Assembly (NCBI GenBank): GCA_002205965.3
Contig: NADL03000604.1
Coordinates: 1,426,001 to 1,490,000, forward strand
Origin: Kappaphycus alvarezii
Taxonomy: Eukaryota > Rhodophyta > Florideophyceae > Gigartinales > Solieriaceae
DNA: 64,000 bases
Reading direction: 5' to 3'
The position numbers and the translations under genes are program-made. Positions 1 to 14,039 of the stretch are shown here, piece after piece (position 1 is the stretch's first letter; the number at the start of each line of letters is the position of its first letter). Below the pieces are notes generated by a model. It was not told the origin of the DNA and did no database searches. It worked only from the letters and a program-made list of their open reading frames with translations.

Positions 1-2
1 TC

Positions 3-425
3 AAGCTCGCCGAATCACAAAATTCAGTCGATCCCACCCATCGAAATAATTCCTTCCAGCTGTCCGCCCTCAAGGCTCTTCAAAATTTTACCTTCGCGGA
101 TGTCGCTTGGATCCAAGCCAGTTTCCCGCTTCGCCTTGGCGGTCAGATTTTTGGCTGGTGTAACCTTTCCTTCACGGGCCGGTTGCTGCGATCATTCTGG
201 ATGCCGTCTCTGCCTGCCACCGAATGGCTTCGTACACAATACCCTACTCCCTCTCCATTCTCGGTGGCCGCACCTGTGGAGACCAGTCCTTCCTCGTCGC
301 CCAAGCCCGATCACCACTTCGCGAATTTGCACTTATCGTATCTTTTAATCCCTAAACAATCCATCTCGGTCCCTTTGACCCTTCTATGCGTGCTGACATC
401 GCGTCACCCTGCAAACCCATCTTAG
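3..425 (+). pseudogene. Non-LTR retrotransposon fragment (post-RT region)
   Basis: One frame stays open from the window edge to a stop at 423-425. Around 119-147 it reads FPLRLGGQ preceded by a Trp-Ile-Gln-Ala stretch. This resembles the 'LP.RLGG.G' block that follows the reverse transcriptase domain in R2-like non-LTR elements, upstream of their CCHC zinc finger. No RT catalytic motif and no zinc finger are visible in the part present, and the frame becomes serine/proline-rich and featureless after about position 240. The piece is cut by the window edge on its 5' side. It may belong to one of the RLE-type elements seen at 14.7, 22.8 and 48.5 kb, but I cannot align it closely to any of them. 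Moderate to low confidence; a chance open frame is the alternative. Confidence 0.38.
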
Positions 426-429
426 CTAG

Positions 430-2130
430 GCGCACCAAGAGGATGGGACAAAGGTGCACTGGGAGTATGATCTTCGGTAGGATATTCCGAGTCAAACGCC
501 TCACAGTCCCGAAGCTACCCTTGATCTTATGTGTGGCCTTGGATTCCACCACATCGTTGCCGTCTTTTCCCTACAAGGGCATCTGTGCAACGCAGACAAA
601 CTTTCTGCTGAGCACTGGAGGATGATGCGCTGTCGCTATTCAGTCTACACGGAGTCGATGCCGTTGAAGTGTCGCAACTGGCAGAAAAGCTGGATGCGTA
701 CGGTTAACACGCTACAGATCTCTTCCCGTCTGATTTTCGCCGCTTAAGCCGGCATAAATTCATCCGAAGCGCCCTTCTATGACATTTATTACCCACTTCG
801 GCCTTGGACTGCCACTTCGAATTACTGCTCATAATTCCTGGAACAGACCTATGCCCTGCTGACATCCTTGTGCATCTGTTACAAAAGAATATATTTACCA
901 ATTTTAATGCTTCTAATAATTCGGATAGTTGAATTACATTCACTAGTTATATAAGCAATAACATTGGCAACTACTTCCAACTTGAGCAACCTCGAAGAGT
1001 TCCCAAAAATGATAATGAAATGATGAAAAAGGGTCGTCGTTCTTGAACGTGTACATTTCCACTGGCTGCAAAGCTTGGCGGGTTTTCTGTCAACATCTGC
1101 GCATAAAGACAGAACAACAACACTTTGTGTGCACGAAGCCAACGTCAAAATTCTGATCGACAATTTCTCGCTCTTGAGACAAAATAACTACCTTATGAAT
1201 GGATAGCAGAAATTGAAATGGTACAGAATTACGAAAATCCCTGACAGCATCCCGCCTCTGTCGTCGGCCCCAGAGAAGGGCCTACCGGAAAGTTGTCATT
1301 TTCGAAAATTTCAAAAGCGATTAGTATTTACGTATCGAGGGAGGGAGTGAACTCAAAAACGTTTGATAGTCGTAAAGTTCCTCTCTAAGATTCTGCATTT
1401 CCGAATCAGTCATTCGCATCGCCAGCCTGGATCACATATGAAGCTCAACCCATTTAACTTCCATTGCATTTTTAAAGAAAAGGCCATCCCTTCTTGCCCT
1501 TCTCAGAGCAGGCATCACAGCAATGGCCACAGATCTTCTTTTGATATAAATAGCTTTGGTCTGTTTACCACCTGGCTGCAATCTACTCCTTTCTGTTATA
1601 CCAATCCATTATGAGGGCTTAATAACTCAATTTTTTTTCTCCTTTTACTCAATGCTCAAGACTTGATCATAGATCGGTCGCAAATGTTTAATGGGCAGAG
1701 AACTACTTTTCAAATCGCATGCACGAGCGACTTTATTTCTCTCTACCCTACGCCTGGAAACATTAACTTTTGAAAATTGTGGAGTAGACTTTACCTTTTC
1801 ATTCCGTTTCATCCTCGGCGTGGAGACGAAATTTTCTCCGCGATGCCCACATAAGTGTATTGCAACGCCTTCATGTTGATTTTTTGCTAATCTGGCTCAA
1901 AACAGCCAATTAATTTGAGATTTCCAACAAAATTTTGCAGTTCACTAAGTCGCAAGGAATAATAACGCCTCTATCGGATCTTTGTGGTGGTACATAATTT
2001 TTTTCCTTTTTTCCATCTAGTTTCCCAAAATACAGTGAGGGTGCGTCGTTGCCGTTTCTAGAGACGTACTCCATAAAAGTATTATTTTTTAGTAACATGA
2101 TATCCTCTGCTGTTTTAGCCGTTGAAATAC
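430..2130. other. Intergenic AT-rich DNA, no supported gene
   Basis: Short overlapping frames on both strands show no recognisable domain. The stretch at 480-760 could be decayed continuation of the non-LTR fragment to its left, but I see no motif to support that. Nothing else is identifiable. Confidence 0.4.
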
Positions 2131-3305
2131 CAAAATAATTGTCCCTTTTTTGTATTACGACACCTTCGCGGCAAATAGGGATCTTCTCGAAGATTCGAAT
2201 AACTACTCGATCGTCAAGGAGAAGATTTTCCACCGCTTTTTTGAAGAAGATTAACCTCAATACATCATCCAACAAGCATTGGATGCTTCCGCTTAATGAG
2301 ATGGAAAGATTCTATGAGAAGGCCGGACTTGCAAATACCGCCAATTTCGACTAGCTTCGTACTATTACTTGCCGTCATGAAGACTTCCAGTAGTTCTTGG
2401 CCTTTCGTGGCCGCAAGAATTATGGTGAAACAATGAAGGCTTTCAGATAATTACAATATGATCGAATCATATTTTCGAGAATCTCATATCGGCCGTCGAA
2501 GATCAGCCCAACGAAACCAATGGTTCGTCTCCGACTCTTGCACAAAGGTTATCGATAATGAGGTGGACGTCCTAGCAGAAAATATTTCCCGTTTGGCTCT
2601 TTTTATCAAGCAGATCAAAGTAAGAGCTCCGAAATGATAGCCGGGCCTTCTGCTTCGAACCAACGAGTAAATATCCCGTAATTCTCTTCTTACTGTCGTG
2701 AGGCCGGTATATATTTTCAAAATGCCAAAGAACCTGCACCAAAATCATCGATGCACTTTTCTCGGCAAGCTGGACCATTTGGAGACAACCTCTTGGACCG
2801 AAGCTCGCCATAAGAGGCAGTAAGTCGCCGAAAATGGGTAAAAATATAACAATAAAAAAAGCAGGCAACCGGTGAATTCAATCAGTGAGGGCCTGGCTGA
2901 AGACGAATCTACTATCAAAAAGATATTCAGTGCAACGAAGAGGACAATTGATGTTGAACCATTACCGAAACAGCCTAGGCGAAAAGAACATGGAAGAATA
3001 TCAACATTCATCCAACGTCTCTAATTCCTCGAGAAGTTTTGCGAGGTGAATATCACCTTAAGGGTATTAATAAAAGAACAACAAAGAAAAGAAGAACTCA
3101 AACAAGATCCAAGATTATGCCGGAAAAGACGACGTTGTATCGGATCTCGCGAACGCCAATTGCGGCCTCTTATTTGGTTATATCCGCTACGGAGACGCCG
3201 GTAATGCTGACAGATTCATGCATCCCCTGTTTTTAAAGAACTCTGCACCTCTAATCACAGTCGTTTCTGTTTTCCCGCCTCTTTTGCTCCCGCTCGTGCA
3301 ACTAC

Positions 3306-3590
3306 AGGTTTATAGGACGGAGGTAAGGGCTTTATTAGATTCTGGAGCCGTTCTCGATATTATATCAGCAGAAATACTCTGCTGACTTTATCTATCCCCG
3401 AATTGTACCAAAGAAACATAACCGTCTCAAATGTAGAAAGCTCCTCGTTATTCGGTTCGTTGCTGAATGCTCCGACAACTTTTGGGATTCAAGCCGTCAA
3501 TCTGGACTACATTATCGTGGAAGATTCCCGTTTTGACCTCATCATTGGCCTTCTGACGCTCTCGTCCATGTGCGCAAATTTGTACTCCTA
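3306..3590 (+). pseudogene. Retroviral-type aspartic protease relic (Ty3/gypsy)
   Basis: Reading from 3306 gives VRALLDSGAVLDIIS, with the catalytic Asp-Ser-Gly-Ala at 3338-3349, the signature of clan AA retropepsins. A TGA at 3383-3385 breaks the frame. A second frame (3403-3591) carries on with a block ending RFDLIIGLLTL, which matches the conserved 'FDvIlGmdwL' end of gypsy proteases. In a living element this domain would cut the Gag-Pol polyprotein. Here the stop and the frame change rule out a functional product. Only the order of the two motifs and their spacing support the call, but both are specific. Confidence 0.72.
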
Positions 3591-4074
3591 AACGTAGAGT
3601 GTCCGGCTTTAAATCGGATCAGAGGAAGCGATATTACCTCTCGAGCCCGATTCGAGGGCCTTCGAAAATCATTCCGTCATATTGGAAGAAATTTGATCAC
3701 CGAGACAATACTTTAACGCCGGTAGTGATGCTGGTCCCGCCTGCAAAGAGTCACCGGAAGAACTAGTGCTTTCTATCCGAGAAGATGCGCAACGTAATAT
3801 TCAATAGCTCAGAAAAGAGGTTAATCGATAATTTCTTGGCCACCGTAGGGAACTTTCGCCTCAAGTTGACGAGGAAATGCAAGGAGAGATAAACGGCTCT
3901 CCGCGTTTCGCCGCCCTGAAATCGTTGCATGGACAATCAGTGAACTTCGCCCTGCGTCGGTACCTACTACGTACTCATTTTAGTTAATTATTCAACTCCC
4001 ATCTACCATGAAGCCCGTCTGATGTCCTCTCTTCACCGCCAGATGGCTCTTCAGGAGATCTAAAACATATCAGA

Positions 4075-5335
4075 GTCTGGAATTATCACACACACTTCTT
4101 CTATTTGGTCTTTTCCCGTATTAATCGTCCCTAAGAAGGACGGAAGACTCCGTTTTTGTGTTAATTACCGCACTGTGAACAATAAAAAGGAGGATGATCG
4201 TTGGCCGTTACCGAATATAGAAGAAATACTTGAAGATCTGAATAGTAGCTCCATCTTTACTGCGCTCGATCTTTTTTCTGTTTATTGGAAAACTTATTGG
4301 AAAATCAGAATGAAAGAGCGATGCAAGGAAATAGCCACATTTTTGCGTCGCTTCGGTACCTTCAAGTTCGAAGTGTGTCATTCGGCTTTATGAAAGCTCC
4401 ATCTACGTTCGAGCGAATGATGGATCCGATTCTGAGAGACATACCTTTCGCTCTGATTAACTCGGACAAAGTCGTGATTTTCTCTGCATTTATCAAAGAG
4501 CACCCTGGAGCACCTTCGTGTAGTTTTCGAAGCAATCTAGAAGGCCAGATTGAAGTTGAAGACCACTAAGTGCGATTTTTCAAGGACATGTGTCTAACTA
4601 ATGGACATTATGTCAACAAAAAATGTTTTAATTTCAATGGAGATAATATTAGAGCGTTTCAAGAGCGTAGCAATACCGCCAAAAACGACAGAGTTGCGAT
4701 TTTTCTTGCCTTAGCGGGATATTATCGCCGCTTTATTAATTTTTTTACGGAGATATCAGATTCTCTGCATGCCGCAAACTCATGTAAATTCTGATTCATT
4801 TCAGTCAATGACAGACCACTGAGAGCTCCGCTACGTATTTAAGAAGAACAAAGTCAACGGAAGGTTAGCACGTCGAATGGAATTCCTGGCCAAGTATAAG
4901 TTCGACGTTGATTATCTTCCTGGCTCTAGCATTGGTGCCGCCAATTAACTGTCGCGCAAGATTCCGCAGGGCTCCCATATTCCCTCTGAATATAACTATG
5001 ACGAAGGGGCGCTTATTGCAGATCTAGAAACGGTAAATTAAAGAAACTTTGGAATGCTACAGCCGTTTATAGCGGATATAAGCCGTTACTTTTGATTAAA
5101 ATATATATCAGGACAGGATGAGCATAAGTACCTGTCGAGAAACTATTCTGCCAAGAATTTCGTTTTATGGGAAGGGCGAATTCCTAGGCGCACAAAGAAT
5201 GGCCTCAGGTTCATTCCAGTCATTAAGGACATAGATCTGGTACTTTTTACCTTCCACGACGATTTCAGGTCCGGTAACAACGATTCAACGAATAAGTTCG
5301 TCCTCGATCGCTCTTCGTAGCCGCAGGCTCATCAA
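4075..5335 (+). pseudogene. Ty3/gypsy reverse transcriptase - RNase H - integrase relic
   Basis: From about 4080 the frame shows PKKDGRLRFCVNYR (about 4130-4170), PLPNIEEILEDL and TALDL (about 4258), the first RT blocks of gypsy Pol. A second frame (4285-4569) continues with MKAPSTFERMMD and then SDKVVIFSAFIKEH where the catalytic YxDD box should stand; the two aspartates are not recognisable. At 4690-4745 LALAGYYRRFI marks the RT/RNase H connection, and at about 4870-4945 FDVDYLPGS the end of RNase H. At about 5150-5330 GRIPRRTKNGLRFIP with HDDF resembles the zinc-binding N-terminus of integrase. Several stops and at least three frame changes show an old inactive copy. Function when alive: reverse transcription and insertion of the element. 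Confidence 0.78.
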
Positions 5336-5360
5336 GATATTCAAGATGATGTGAAAAGTC

Positions 5361-8300
5361 GCAACGGGTATCAGAGGAGAAGTCCATGTAAATTTTAATT
5401 AATTAAATATCTATACGAAAAGGATACAGTACTGCAACTTTTCTTGTAGAAGATTAATCATCCAAACCAAGTTCTTGATTATTTTCCCCAGAACTATTGA
5501 TACTTGATCTAATTACATCTTCACATATTCTCACCCAGGAACCGCTAGGTTCCCACCCTCAATTTCTTCGGTAATAAATAAAATTGACCCATTTAAAACT
5601 GCTGTCATGAAAGAACTTAATTGTCACCCTTGTGTCCTCCTTTTTACCTAAAAGCAGATAACGGACCTGTACTTGTCCCTTTCTGATCCTCATCATTAAA
5701 CTTCTTAATAATTTTTTTCGACTGTTCTGGATTGAGTTGCATAAGTTTCTGCTCAAGTTTGCATTAATTCTCTTAATCTGTATGATCAGGATGAACCAAG
5801 CTTTCGAAATTGTTATATGAATATGGAAAAGATAACAGTTTTTTGAGACCCTTACTAAAACCCCTTTAATTTAGTTACTGTTCATTACGTCTTGGATATA
5901 AATATTAGCATAAGGCTGAAGCTCCTTCCAATAGTAGACACATTCTATGTTTCACTTTTATCATAATTTTCAGTAAAATTCAGAGTGAAATGTTCGCTTT
6001 CTTAAGTATTTTACAAAGCTGTGACTACGGGCATGAAAGATATTTGAAAATAACTTTCATTCCCCAGCATACATTTCAAGGAAGCTCTTCCTGATTCATT
6101 GGATTAGTTTTTTGTCGTTCATGCGGTCAATTTGCAGTTCCACGAACAGCTGGATTACATTATTGCATAAAAAGATAGTACTAAGTTCCGTACAGTGCAA
6201 TTATTATTTATTTCAAACAATATAAGCATTTTTTTAGTGTGCGCCAGTTTGGCTGGCAGAAGCCCAGAATATAATACCCTACATAGTTTCATGGGCATAG
6301 TAAAAGCATTTTTCCGTGAAGATATAATAATTGTAAGCGCAAATACTCATATAACTCTCAAGCCCAAAAATCGGGAAGTATCATCAAGCAAGGATCAGTA
6401 AACTATAAAGCATCACAATTATATTCAGCAGTTATGAATCTTTACTTCCATGTTCTGCTTTCATATCATAGCACTGACTTCAAATAACTGTTGTACACTG
6501 TTTCCTCAACAGAACTTTTTCTGTCTGGACTTTTGTATCAACTTCTGACTCGGGATTGTAACATGTTGATAGAGTAACCCGTTCGTTTTATGAAAATTTT
6601 GGATTTAAATGGACACAATACAGTATTTCAATGATTAGATGACCTACATTCAAACTCATTTGACATGAGCGAGCAAAGGAGGGTTGCGAAAGAAGGCTAT
6701 TCATATTTCACTGAGTAGCGGAGAAAGGCAGGCGAAAAAAAATGCTACCAATAAATTTACTGCCTTGTTCTCAGCGTTTACTTGGCTCCCTTGGGACACT
6801 CCTATCTGCTGACAGGAGATTAAGCAAACATAATTTCTACACTACTGCGCCTTGCAATGGATGCACTCGTGAAATCGTCACCGGCCATATCTCCATTCCC
6901 GAGGAGATTGCACATTTCACTTGGTATCTACCCCGTTATTTTCATCGAGGCAGGACTTCCCGCAAAATATATAAATAAGTAAACTGCTTTGTCAAACAGG
7001 TTTTTTTTCGTTTTTTTTTCACCATTAGATACTGGAAAACATACATTCCCATTTGACTCGTTGACATTTAAGGTTTCGGCATCCATGACCTTTTTATTAT
7101 GCCTCAAAACTCTATTGATAATCTTTTAACCACTTACTCTCAGTCCGATGTCAGTGTGCGAACAGATGAGAGCCTCATCAAAGGGGCTCACTCTGTTTTA
7201 TCCAAACTCAAAAACCTTTCACACCAAATTGTCCTCTTCAATTTCTTTGAATCACCTTGCTTCGATATTTTCGAAAAGTTATTGCTTCTTCAGTTAGAAA
7301 ATCACTAAAACCTCATTTTGTAATCTAATTTATGGATGATATCTTCAATAATTCGTTTTTCATATCTTAAAGATAATATTTCGGCCTTCCAGAAGATTAG
7401 TATCAAAATAAAAGGCATCAAATCCAATATTTATCACAATTTAATACTCTAGTATGTAACAAAAAATTAAAGTATCTAGATCAATGGTACTGCGCAAAAA
7501 TATTTCCTAAAGGGAGGGGTAAAGGTACGGTCTCCTTTACTGGGCTTCTCGTTTACTATCCAGGTTCAAGTACTCATCAAACTTCCTTATTTGATCGCTG
7601 TATACACATATAGTATGTATTTGATGGTATTTTTGACCATACCAAACGAAATCAAATTGATAATGAACTTAAAGGTCCAGTAAACAATGGTTGATTAAAA
7701 CAGCGCACACCGGTATCACAAAATGTATGTCTGCTCATTTCAATTGCTCGTTTTGGCCAGATTGGTCGAAAATCCGTTTCAAATATTGCAGAAAGGATAA
7801 ATCTCTCCTGTGCGCCGCAATGAATGTAACTATGCCAAATTTTTCTCCATCTTCGAGATACTTTACGATTTATTTTATTATTGATGGCTGAACAGAAATT
7901 TTGAAAGCTAGTAAGCCTAATATAAATGCTACAAAAAATTTTCGCGATACGAAACTCTAAACACATGAAAATTACGGATCTTCTTATACTAAAGTATAAA
8001 ACTTTGGTACATTCCTTTTGTTGATTGTTACCCATCCTCAATAATGGGCTTACAGCATATTCTACGCGATATTGAGGTCAATTAAGAGACCTGACCTTCG
8101 CACGGTCCTTGAAACAGAAATTGATATTTTTTTGGAAACGACAAGAATGTAATGAAGAGGAAATATTGGACTTACTTCGGGTTTTCTTTTGTAAGGAGGA
8201 TAATTCCGGCCAGCATCTCTTTTCAGTTGAAAATCATCGACATACTGAGAGTCATTTCAACACCTAAACGCAACAGTACATACGCATTACCGTGTGTGCC

Positions 8301-11300
8301 GTGGATAGAATGACTCTACTGGTATTAAATTTACTTTAATGTCAGAAATCAACCGTTGAAAGAGCATAAATAACATCATGCTCGCAATCATTACCCTCTG
8401 ATCCGTCCAAGGCACTACTCGACACAAATCGGGAGATCTTCGATATTAGTTGGAGAAGGCGAAGAGAGGTGGTATAGTCGATTGTCAGAGTCCCCACGCG
8501 ACTCGCACTGATAGTACGAAAATTTGTACTAATTTTTTGTGGTAATTACCCAGGTACATTCTCTTCTGTATGAAGCGCTTTGTAACTGGTTCCACTACTG
8601 AGGATAATGGAATAAACAGCAATGTGTCATTATAAAATTTCGTTTACTCGGATTTTATTCAACTATAGTGTGAACCAATCGGAATGACTTGTCTAGTTGT
8701 GAATAAATGATTATGAGAAATGTAAATACGATTTTTAGGGAATCTCATAATTAGTTTATAGATCCTCCTACAGAGAATTTGACACTTCAGACGGAAAAAC
8801 AGGATTAACTTTTCGTTAAATGTTCAATTTCTAAATCAAGGAAGGAATATGACCCGATGTTGAGAACTGCGAAGTTATTTTCAAACTTCTTCGATATTTG
8901 AACGAAACCGTCCAACTATACCATATATACATCGGCACAGTTCAAAGAGATAGTACACTGCAGTCCAAGCATTACATTACGGATGAAGCTCCAGAAAATT
9001 TCCAAAACTATCGCATTACTCAACGTGGGCAGAAAAGATGTCAACGGGACAGAATTTATTTTTATACTTTACGGATAATGTATATCCTCCACATCTTCTC
9101 CTTCAACCAGGACGGTTAACCTTTTTTAATGGCAATAAATTAGATTTCTGTGGAGCTCGTAGTCCCATCATTGCACGAAATTTTATTTTAAGGCTTCTGG
9201 ATGGATACTAGCCGGGCAGAAAGAATGCTATTAAAATTTCCTCTGTATTTCACTACTTTTTGCAGTAACAGAATAGATATTCCATACAATATTATCACAT
9301 TAATCCAAACCTGCACTCCAATAGTTGTAGCGATCAGTAAAAACCAGATTCATGCTCTCTTTCCTCGCTATGTTCGTAGATTGGTACTTGTTATATTGCA
9401 TTTCTATCTAATTTTTAGTTTCCGTACACAAAAAAAAAATTTCGATAGCGGTTTTTGTTGAAGAAACGCAGATTAAAGCAAAAAAATATAATGTGCCCTA
9501 CAGATATAATGCTTGGGGTGAACGAAAATATTGTTAGAAATATTATACTATGCTATCTTGATCCCGACTGTGCTGATTGAAAGAAAATCTCTAAAAGTGT
9601 TTCTTGGTGCATCATTCATTTTATAATAAAGAACAATGTTTTTAAGATCAAAAAAGCAAGATATGACCTATGAAAGCGAGGTAGTTTATTATTTCTAGGG
9701 AGCTTAAAACTCACTTGTCATTTCGTTCGTACACTGACTGGCCGAAGATTTATATTTGCACAAGAGACGTAACAAGAGGAGATATTTAACACAGCGGTCA
9801 TCTTCAAACAGCAAACTGTTGCGAAGATCCTTCTTGGTGAAAAAATATATGTATGATCATTGCTGCCATTTGCATCGCTCCTATACGACTTGCTTTCCCG
9901 AAATGGTAATGAAAAAGTCTTGAATATTTGAGCCATGGGTGCGAAACAGAAGAAAATTCTATGAACTCCCTGCTTGAACCACTTCATTTATTGAAACATG
10001 GTGTAGTTTTAGAAACAGGTAGGTACAGTTTGAATTAAAATATGGGCATAGCTTCATTTAGACTGAAATTTAATGACTAGTCAACAGCTTTCTCACGGAA
10101 GAAGGGAAATTGGAAAGCCTGGTTTATCAAAAATGTACTGGAAAAGTACTAAAGTGGGATTGTAGCTTTGCAAACTTGATACTTTATTGGTGCAGCCAAG
10201 TGGTCTCGATGGTGTAGTGCAGGCTGAATTTTCATTTTTTAAGTTTTATATTTCCTTTTTTATTTTCATTAGTTCAATAATCAACTCAAAAAGGGTCCAA
10301 TCATGGACATTTCGTTTGTATCAGGTTCTAAGTGCAGTGGCGTTTGCCTTTGGTTTTTCTCCTATCTCTCACTACCGACTCACTTTATGAGAATAACCAC
10401 ACAACTACATGCACTACTGTAGAGCAACTCCTACAGAAACATAGCGGCTCTATAACCATCAACGGCGTTCCACCAGGAGTCCATCGTTGGTTTACACTAC
10501 AGTATCTACGGTGCTATGCCCGTCCTTTCAACGCACTGCCCTACATGGGCCATTTATATTGTATTCTTCCCCCCGGTGCTACTCTAAGCCCCTCTGCTTT
10601 ACTCCTCCTTGCGATCTAGTACAGTTCTCGCGGAAATAATTTACCACAAATGGAAACAGCAATGTTTTTCACCTTCAATAAAGTTGGATCGCGTAACCCT
10701 AATTTAAACCTGCAAAAACCACTTCTTCTTGCATCACTCGGCTTTGAAAAAGGACCTTCTGAAAATCCTTATTTCTTCAAATAATTCTCATAATTTATGG
10801 GAGTAAATTAATACATAAGCTGATGCAATTTTGAAACATGTCCCTTTACAGAGAGTGTCGCTCCAGTATTAAAAAAAGGCCTCAATACCATAATGTAAAA
10901 GGCGATAGGATTTTTGCAAGGCTATAAAATATATTAAGAAGTATTTACTCAGTCCGCACAGGGCTCTGAACGCAAATTTTCAATTAGCTTCTCAATATTT
11001 TATAGTGTAGAGTTCTTCAAACAACTGATTCTAAAATCAGTTTTTAATCAAACTAGATAAAAAGTTAAACGGAATATCTTGTCATACCTTCTTTCAGCTC
11101 TCTCCTTAATATTTTAATTTGTATCCAAACCTTTCACAACTCCGTAATCTCACCTATAAATATTACAGATCATACTACCATTTAATCTCGTCATAAACTT
11201 TACAAATAGTTTTCAAGTCCAAGAATGAGTAGAAGCTAAAAATATAGTTCAGTCAGAGACGAATTCTCATAAACTAAACCTTACTCCATACACTCTACGC

Positions 11301-11820
11301 AGAATCACGTAGCCCACCAATTTCAAGTGAAAATTTTTCTTTGCTCATAATATTACACACAAAATTTCAGTCAAATTTGTTCCTTTATTCTTCAGTAAGT
11401 TGAAATTTTTGCATCTTTCAGAAAACGATAGGAATATTATAATCGAGAAAAATATTAAAATAGTATACTATTTTTCTTCAGTGAAGTTTCAATCCTCATT
11501 CAAATCCGTGTTCGAGGGCGTGTAGACCAATGCCAAAATGAGATACTCCTCCTAGAGACCCTTTATAACGGTTAAATTCCGTTATTACATTGCTGTGTTT
11601 TAATAATCTATTTAATCGCTCATTAACAATATTTCATTGCGTTCTTAAATTATGGAGTGGTAAGTTAATTGATGTCTAATTCAATAGATTCAACCCGTTT
11701 ATCCTGTTTATGAAACATTGAGTTAAATTGCTCAGCTAATACAGTATATCCTATGTATACTGTTGGACTCAATCTATACTCATGCTAGACAAATCTTAAA
11801 AATAAACAAGGTGGAAAATA
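5361..11820. other. AT-rich repeat graveyard without confident genes
   Basis: The base composition is strongly AT-rich and no frame exceeds about 130 codons. I see no convincing domain. A weak integrase-like look at 7691-7830 (His-Thr, then Cys...Cys spacing) may be gypsy debris but is below what I would call. Frames at 6742-6978, 7099-7308, 9201-9461, 9718-9987 (minus) and 10332-10619 have no recognisable motif. Probably old transposon remains. Confidence 0.5.
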
Positions 11821-13250
11821 TTTACTCTTGGGACCGGGGAAATTTTCACCTTTAGTTTACATGTTTTGTTATGAAAATATAGTGCCGTGCGCTGTGCATA
11901 GTTCTTCTCGTCTAGGAACGGAACACAGTCAGACAATTAGAAACCCAACACACACACACGAAGACCCACAGGGTGTTCGCTGTCCCTCTTTCTCTCTAAG
12001 CACCCTGCGATTCAGTAGCACAGCTCTCCGCCAGCGAGGAGAAATGGGGTTGGAAGAGCGGGGGGATTCCTTGGACGGCTGGACGTTATACTTGTCCTCC
12101 GGGTTGTAAGGCCGGGCCGTGGTCGGCAGAATGCTAGAACCTTGATAAGGATCGATTCCAAAGAATCGTATACACCGGGGATGTAACACTGGACAAAGAA
12201 GATGTAGTAGTGGGTCAGCAGTGCTGAATATCCCCTTTGGAGATAAGGATGCTGTCACCAACGACAACCTTGAAGTTCCTATTTGTATACAGACGCCGGA
12301 GTCCGGGGCGCCAAGCGTGAGTAAATATCACAAATAAACAACAAAAGGGGTATTGTAATATTGGATAGAGAGGGGGAAATAGAAAGGGGGACCCGGACGG
12401 ATGAACGTGGCTATAGCCAAAGTTGCCGTTGGCAAGGTTTTTGCAAAGGCGGAAGTTGGGAGTCAAGTTCAGAGACAACACCGGGGTAGCTGTTTAATCT
12501 GGGGCCCTAGTGGCCAGGTAGGTATAAATACTAGTTAACTAGATTAGGGTTATCTACGACGGCCGGGTGAGTGAAGTTAGGGTCTGCCAAGTTAGAGAGA
12601 TCCAAGTTAGAGATAAGTAAATTCGACACTTGGCCCAATAGGTGCCTTTCACCTGCGAAAATATCAGGTCCAATTTGGGGGCCGAGTGGTCCAGATTGCA
12701 AGCACTCAAGCCCCATCGGGTGAGTATGCAGTACCAGAAATAATAGTGGGCGACAAAAGAAAATTGCCTTTACTGTACAGTACAGTGCCTTCTAGTTAGC
12801 AGTGAATCAAATCAAAAAAAGATCACCAAAATCAGCTCTGCCGATGGCAGTACAGTGTGAGTGCCAATTGCACAACAGAAAAGAGCAAAGAAGAATCTCT
12901 TGGTTGTAATGGAGACTTAATGAAGCCTTTTACAAATTATTTTTGATCCTGTAAAGTAGTATCCAAAATTACGACACCAAAACTCTCAATTTGAATAAAT
13001 AATACAAATAATCAACTTTCCTTTTTATCAGATAAACAACACCCAAGTCCAAATATATTGCAGTATTCTACTTCAAAGTTTCGTGAATTTCAAAGAAGAA
13101 AAAAAAGAGTGGCCCTTGCGGGCGACTCTGAAAAAACACAGGTTTTTTGCTTCGAAGGTTTGGTTGTGTGTTGATAAAATGTTGAGTTGGCTCTTTCTTA
13201 ATACCAACCCGAGCGGGGTCGCCACATTATTTATACACGAATCCGGTACC
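11821..13250. other. GC-richer unexplained block in AT-rich DNA
   Basis: Between about 11,830 and 12,760 the DNA becomes clearly richer in G and C than its flanks, with a short CA run near 11,950, a TATAAATA box at about 12,520 and two tandem copies of a CCAAGTTAGAGA-like unit at about 12,585-12,620. A box-A-like string (GGCCGAGTGG) lies near 12,681, but I see no matching box B or cloverleaf, so I do not call a tRNA. At about 13,228, read on the minus strand, TGTGGCGACCCCG looks like the start of a gypsy LTR, but I found no second copy. It could be a solo LTR or a SINE; unresolved. Confidence 0.3.
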
Positions 13251-14035
13251 ATTCTCTAGTTATAGCATGCTCAGTAGTTGGTATCTACTTAGAATATAAT
13301 CAGAGAGACCTCCCTATAATATCTATAAATATCTTCATCAGTACATATCTATTGAACTAGTGGACTAGAAAGACCTGATGTAAAAACATAACCAATCAAT
13401 ATCTACGGTCTATATAGGAAAGAATAAAATCCTTCAAAAGAGGATTGGTGGGCGAACTATACGGTAAGCACAGCGCACATGCGTGCTTCTGATAGGCGAT
13501 TTGCACTTGCGTGAGCTTACCTTTTTCAACACAAAGGATTTCAAAAGGCGGTAGATGGTAAAAAACATTCCATAACCAGTATTACGGTATCAAGACAGAC
13601 GTTAACATCCAGAAACAAAAAAGGTACATCAACCTCTCACATTGACAACAATACTAAAACTACAACGGTCGATGCTGCTGTATCATCGAATACTCCTACT
13701 TTCACAAGTCTTTGTCATATCACTGTGTAATGCAGCATTAGATTCTCTCTCTATTCTACTTTTGTATTGCAAGTTTGTGTGATTTATTGGAGAGTACTTT
13801 ATGTTTTCCGTATTTTTACTTCACAAAGACTTAGTGCAACCCAACGCCTTTGCTTTTTTTAGTTTCTCTTCATGAATTGATACTCTCTGGTAAACATTGT
13901 AGTTTCAATACGCCGCCTGTAATCTACAGGCGTTGTAATACATTTAGAGTACCGAATAAAAAGGGGTGGATCAAGTTGATTCTGACTGGGAATCCAAGTA
14001 CTTACTTCATCGCCCCCAAGCCCTCATCTATCTGA
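13251..14035. other. Intergenic DNA, nothing identified
   Basis: AT-rich sequence with short frames only. I see no motif, long repeat or RNA gene in it. Confidence 0.4.
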
Positions 14036-14039
14036 ACCT

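Larger units (their letters stand above)
2130..5360 (+). mobile_element. Degenerate Ty3/gypsy LTR retrotransposon body
   Basis: Along the + strand the blocks appear in the order of a gypsy polyprotein: possible gag remains (2139-2354 and about 2890-3030), aspartic protease (about 3306-3590), reverse transcriptase (about 4075-4560), the RT/RNase H connection (about 4660-4960) and the zinc-binding start of integrase (about 5130-5335). All blocks are broken by stops and frameshifts, so the copy is dead and old. I found no LTR pair, primer-binding site or polypurine tract around it; the ends given are those of the recognisable protein blocks, not element termini. The order protease-RT-RNase H-integrase separates it from the copia element at 17-22 kb, where integrase precedes RT. 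Confidence 0.75.

Noticed and set aside
7652..8041. 129-codon minus frame, and a + strand integrase-like reading of the same DNA
   Set aside because: Neither has enough conserved residues; AT-rich DNA gives such frames often by chance here.
12675..12730. tRNA-like box A (GGCCGAGTGG)
   Set aside because: No box B at the right distance and no cloverleaf pairing that I can draw.
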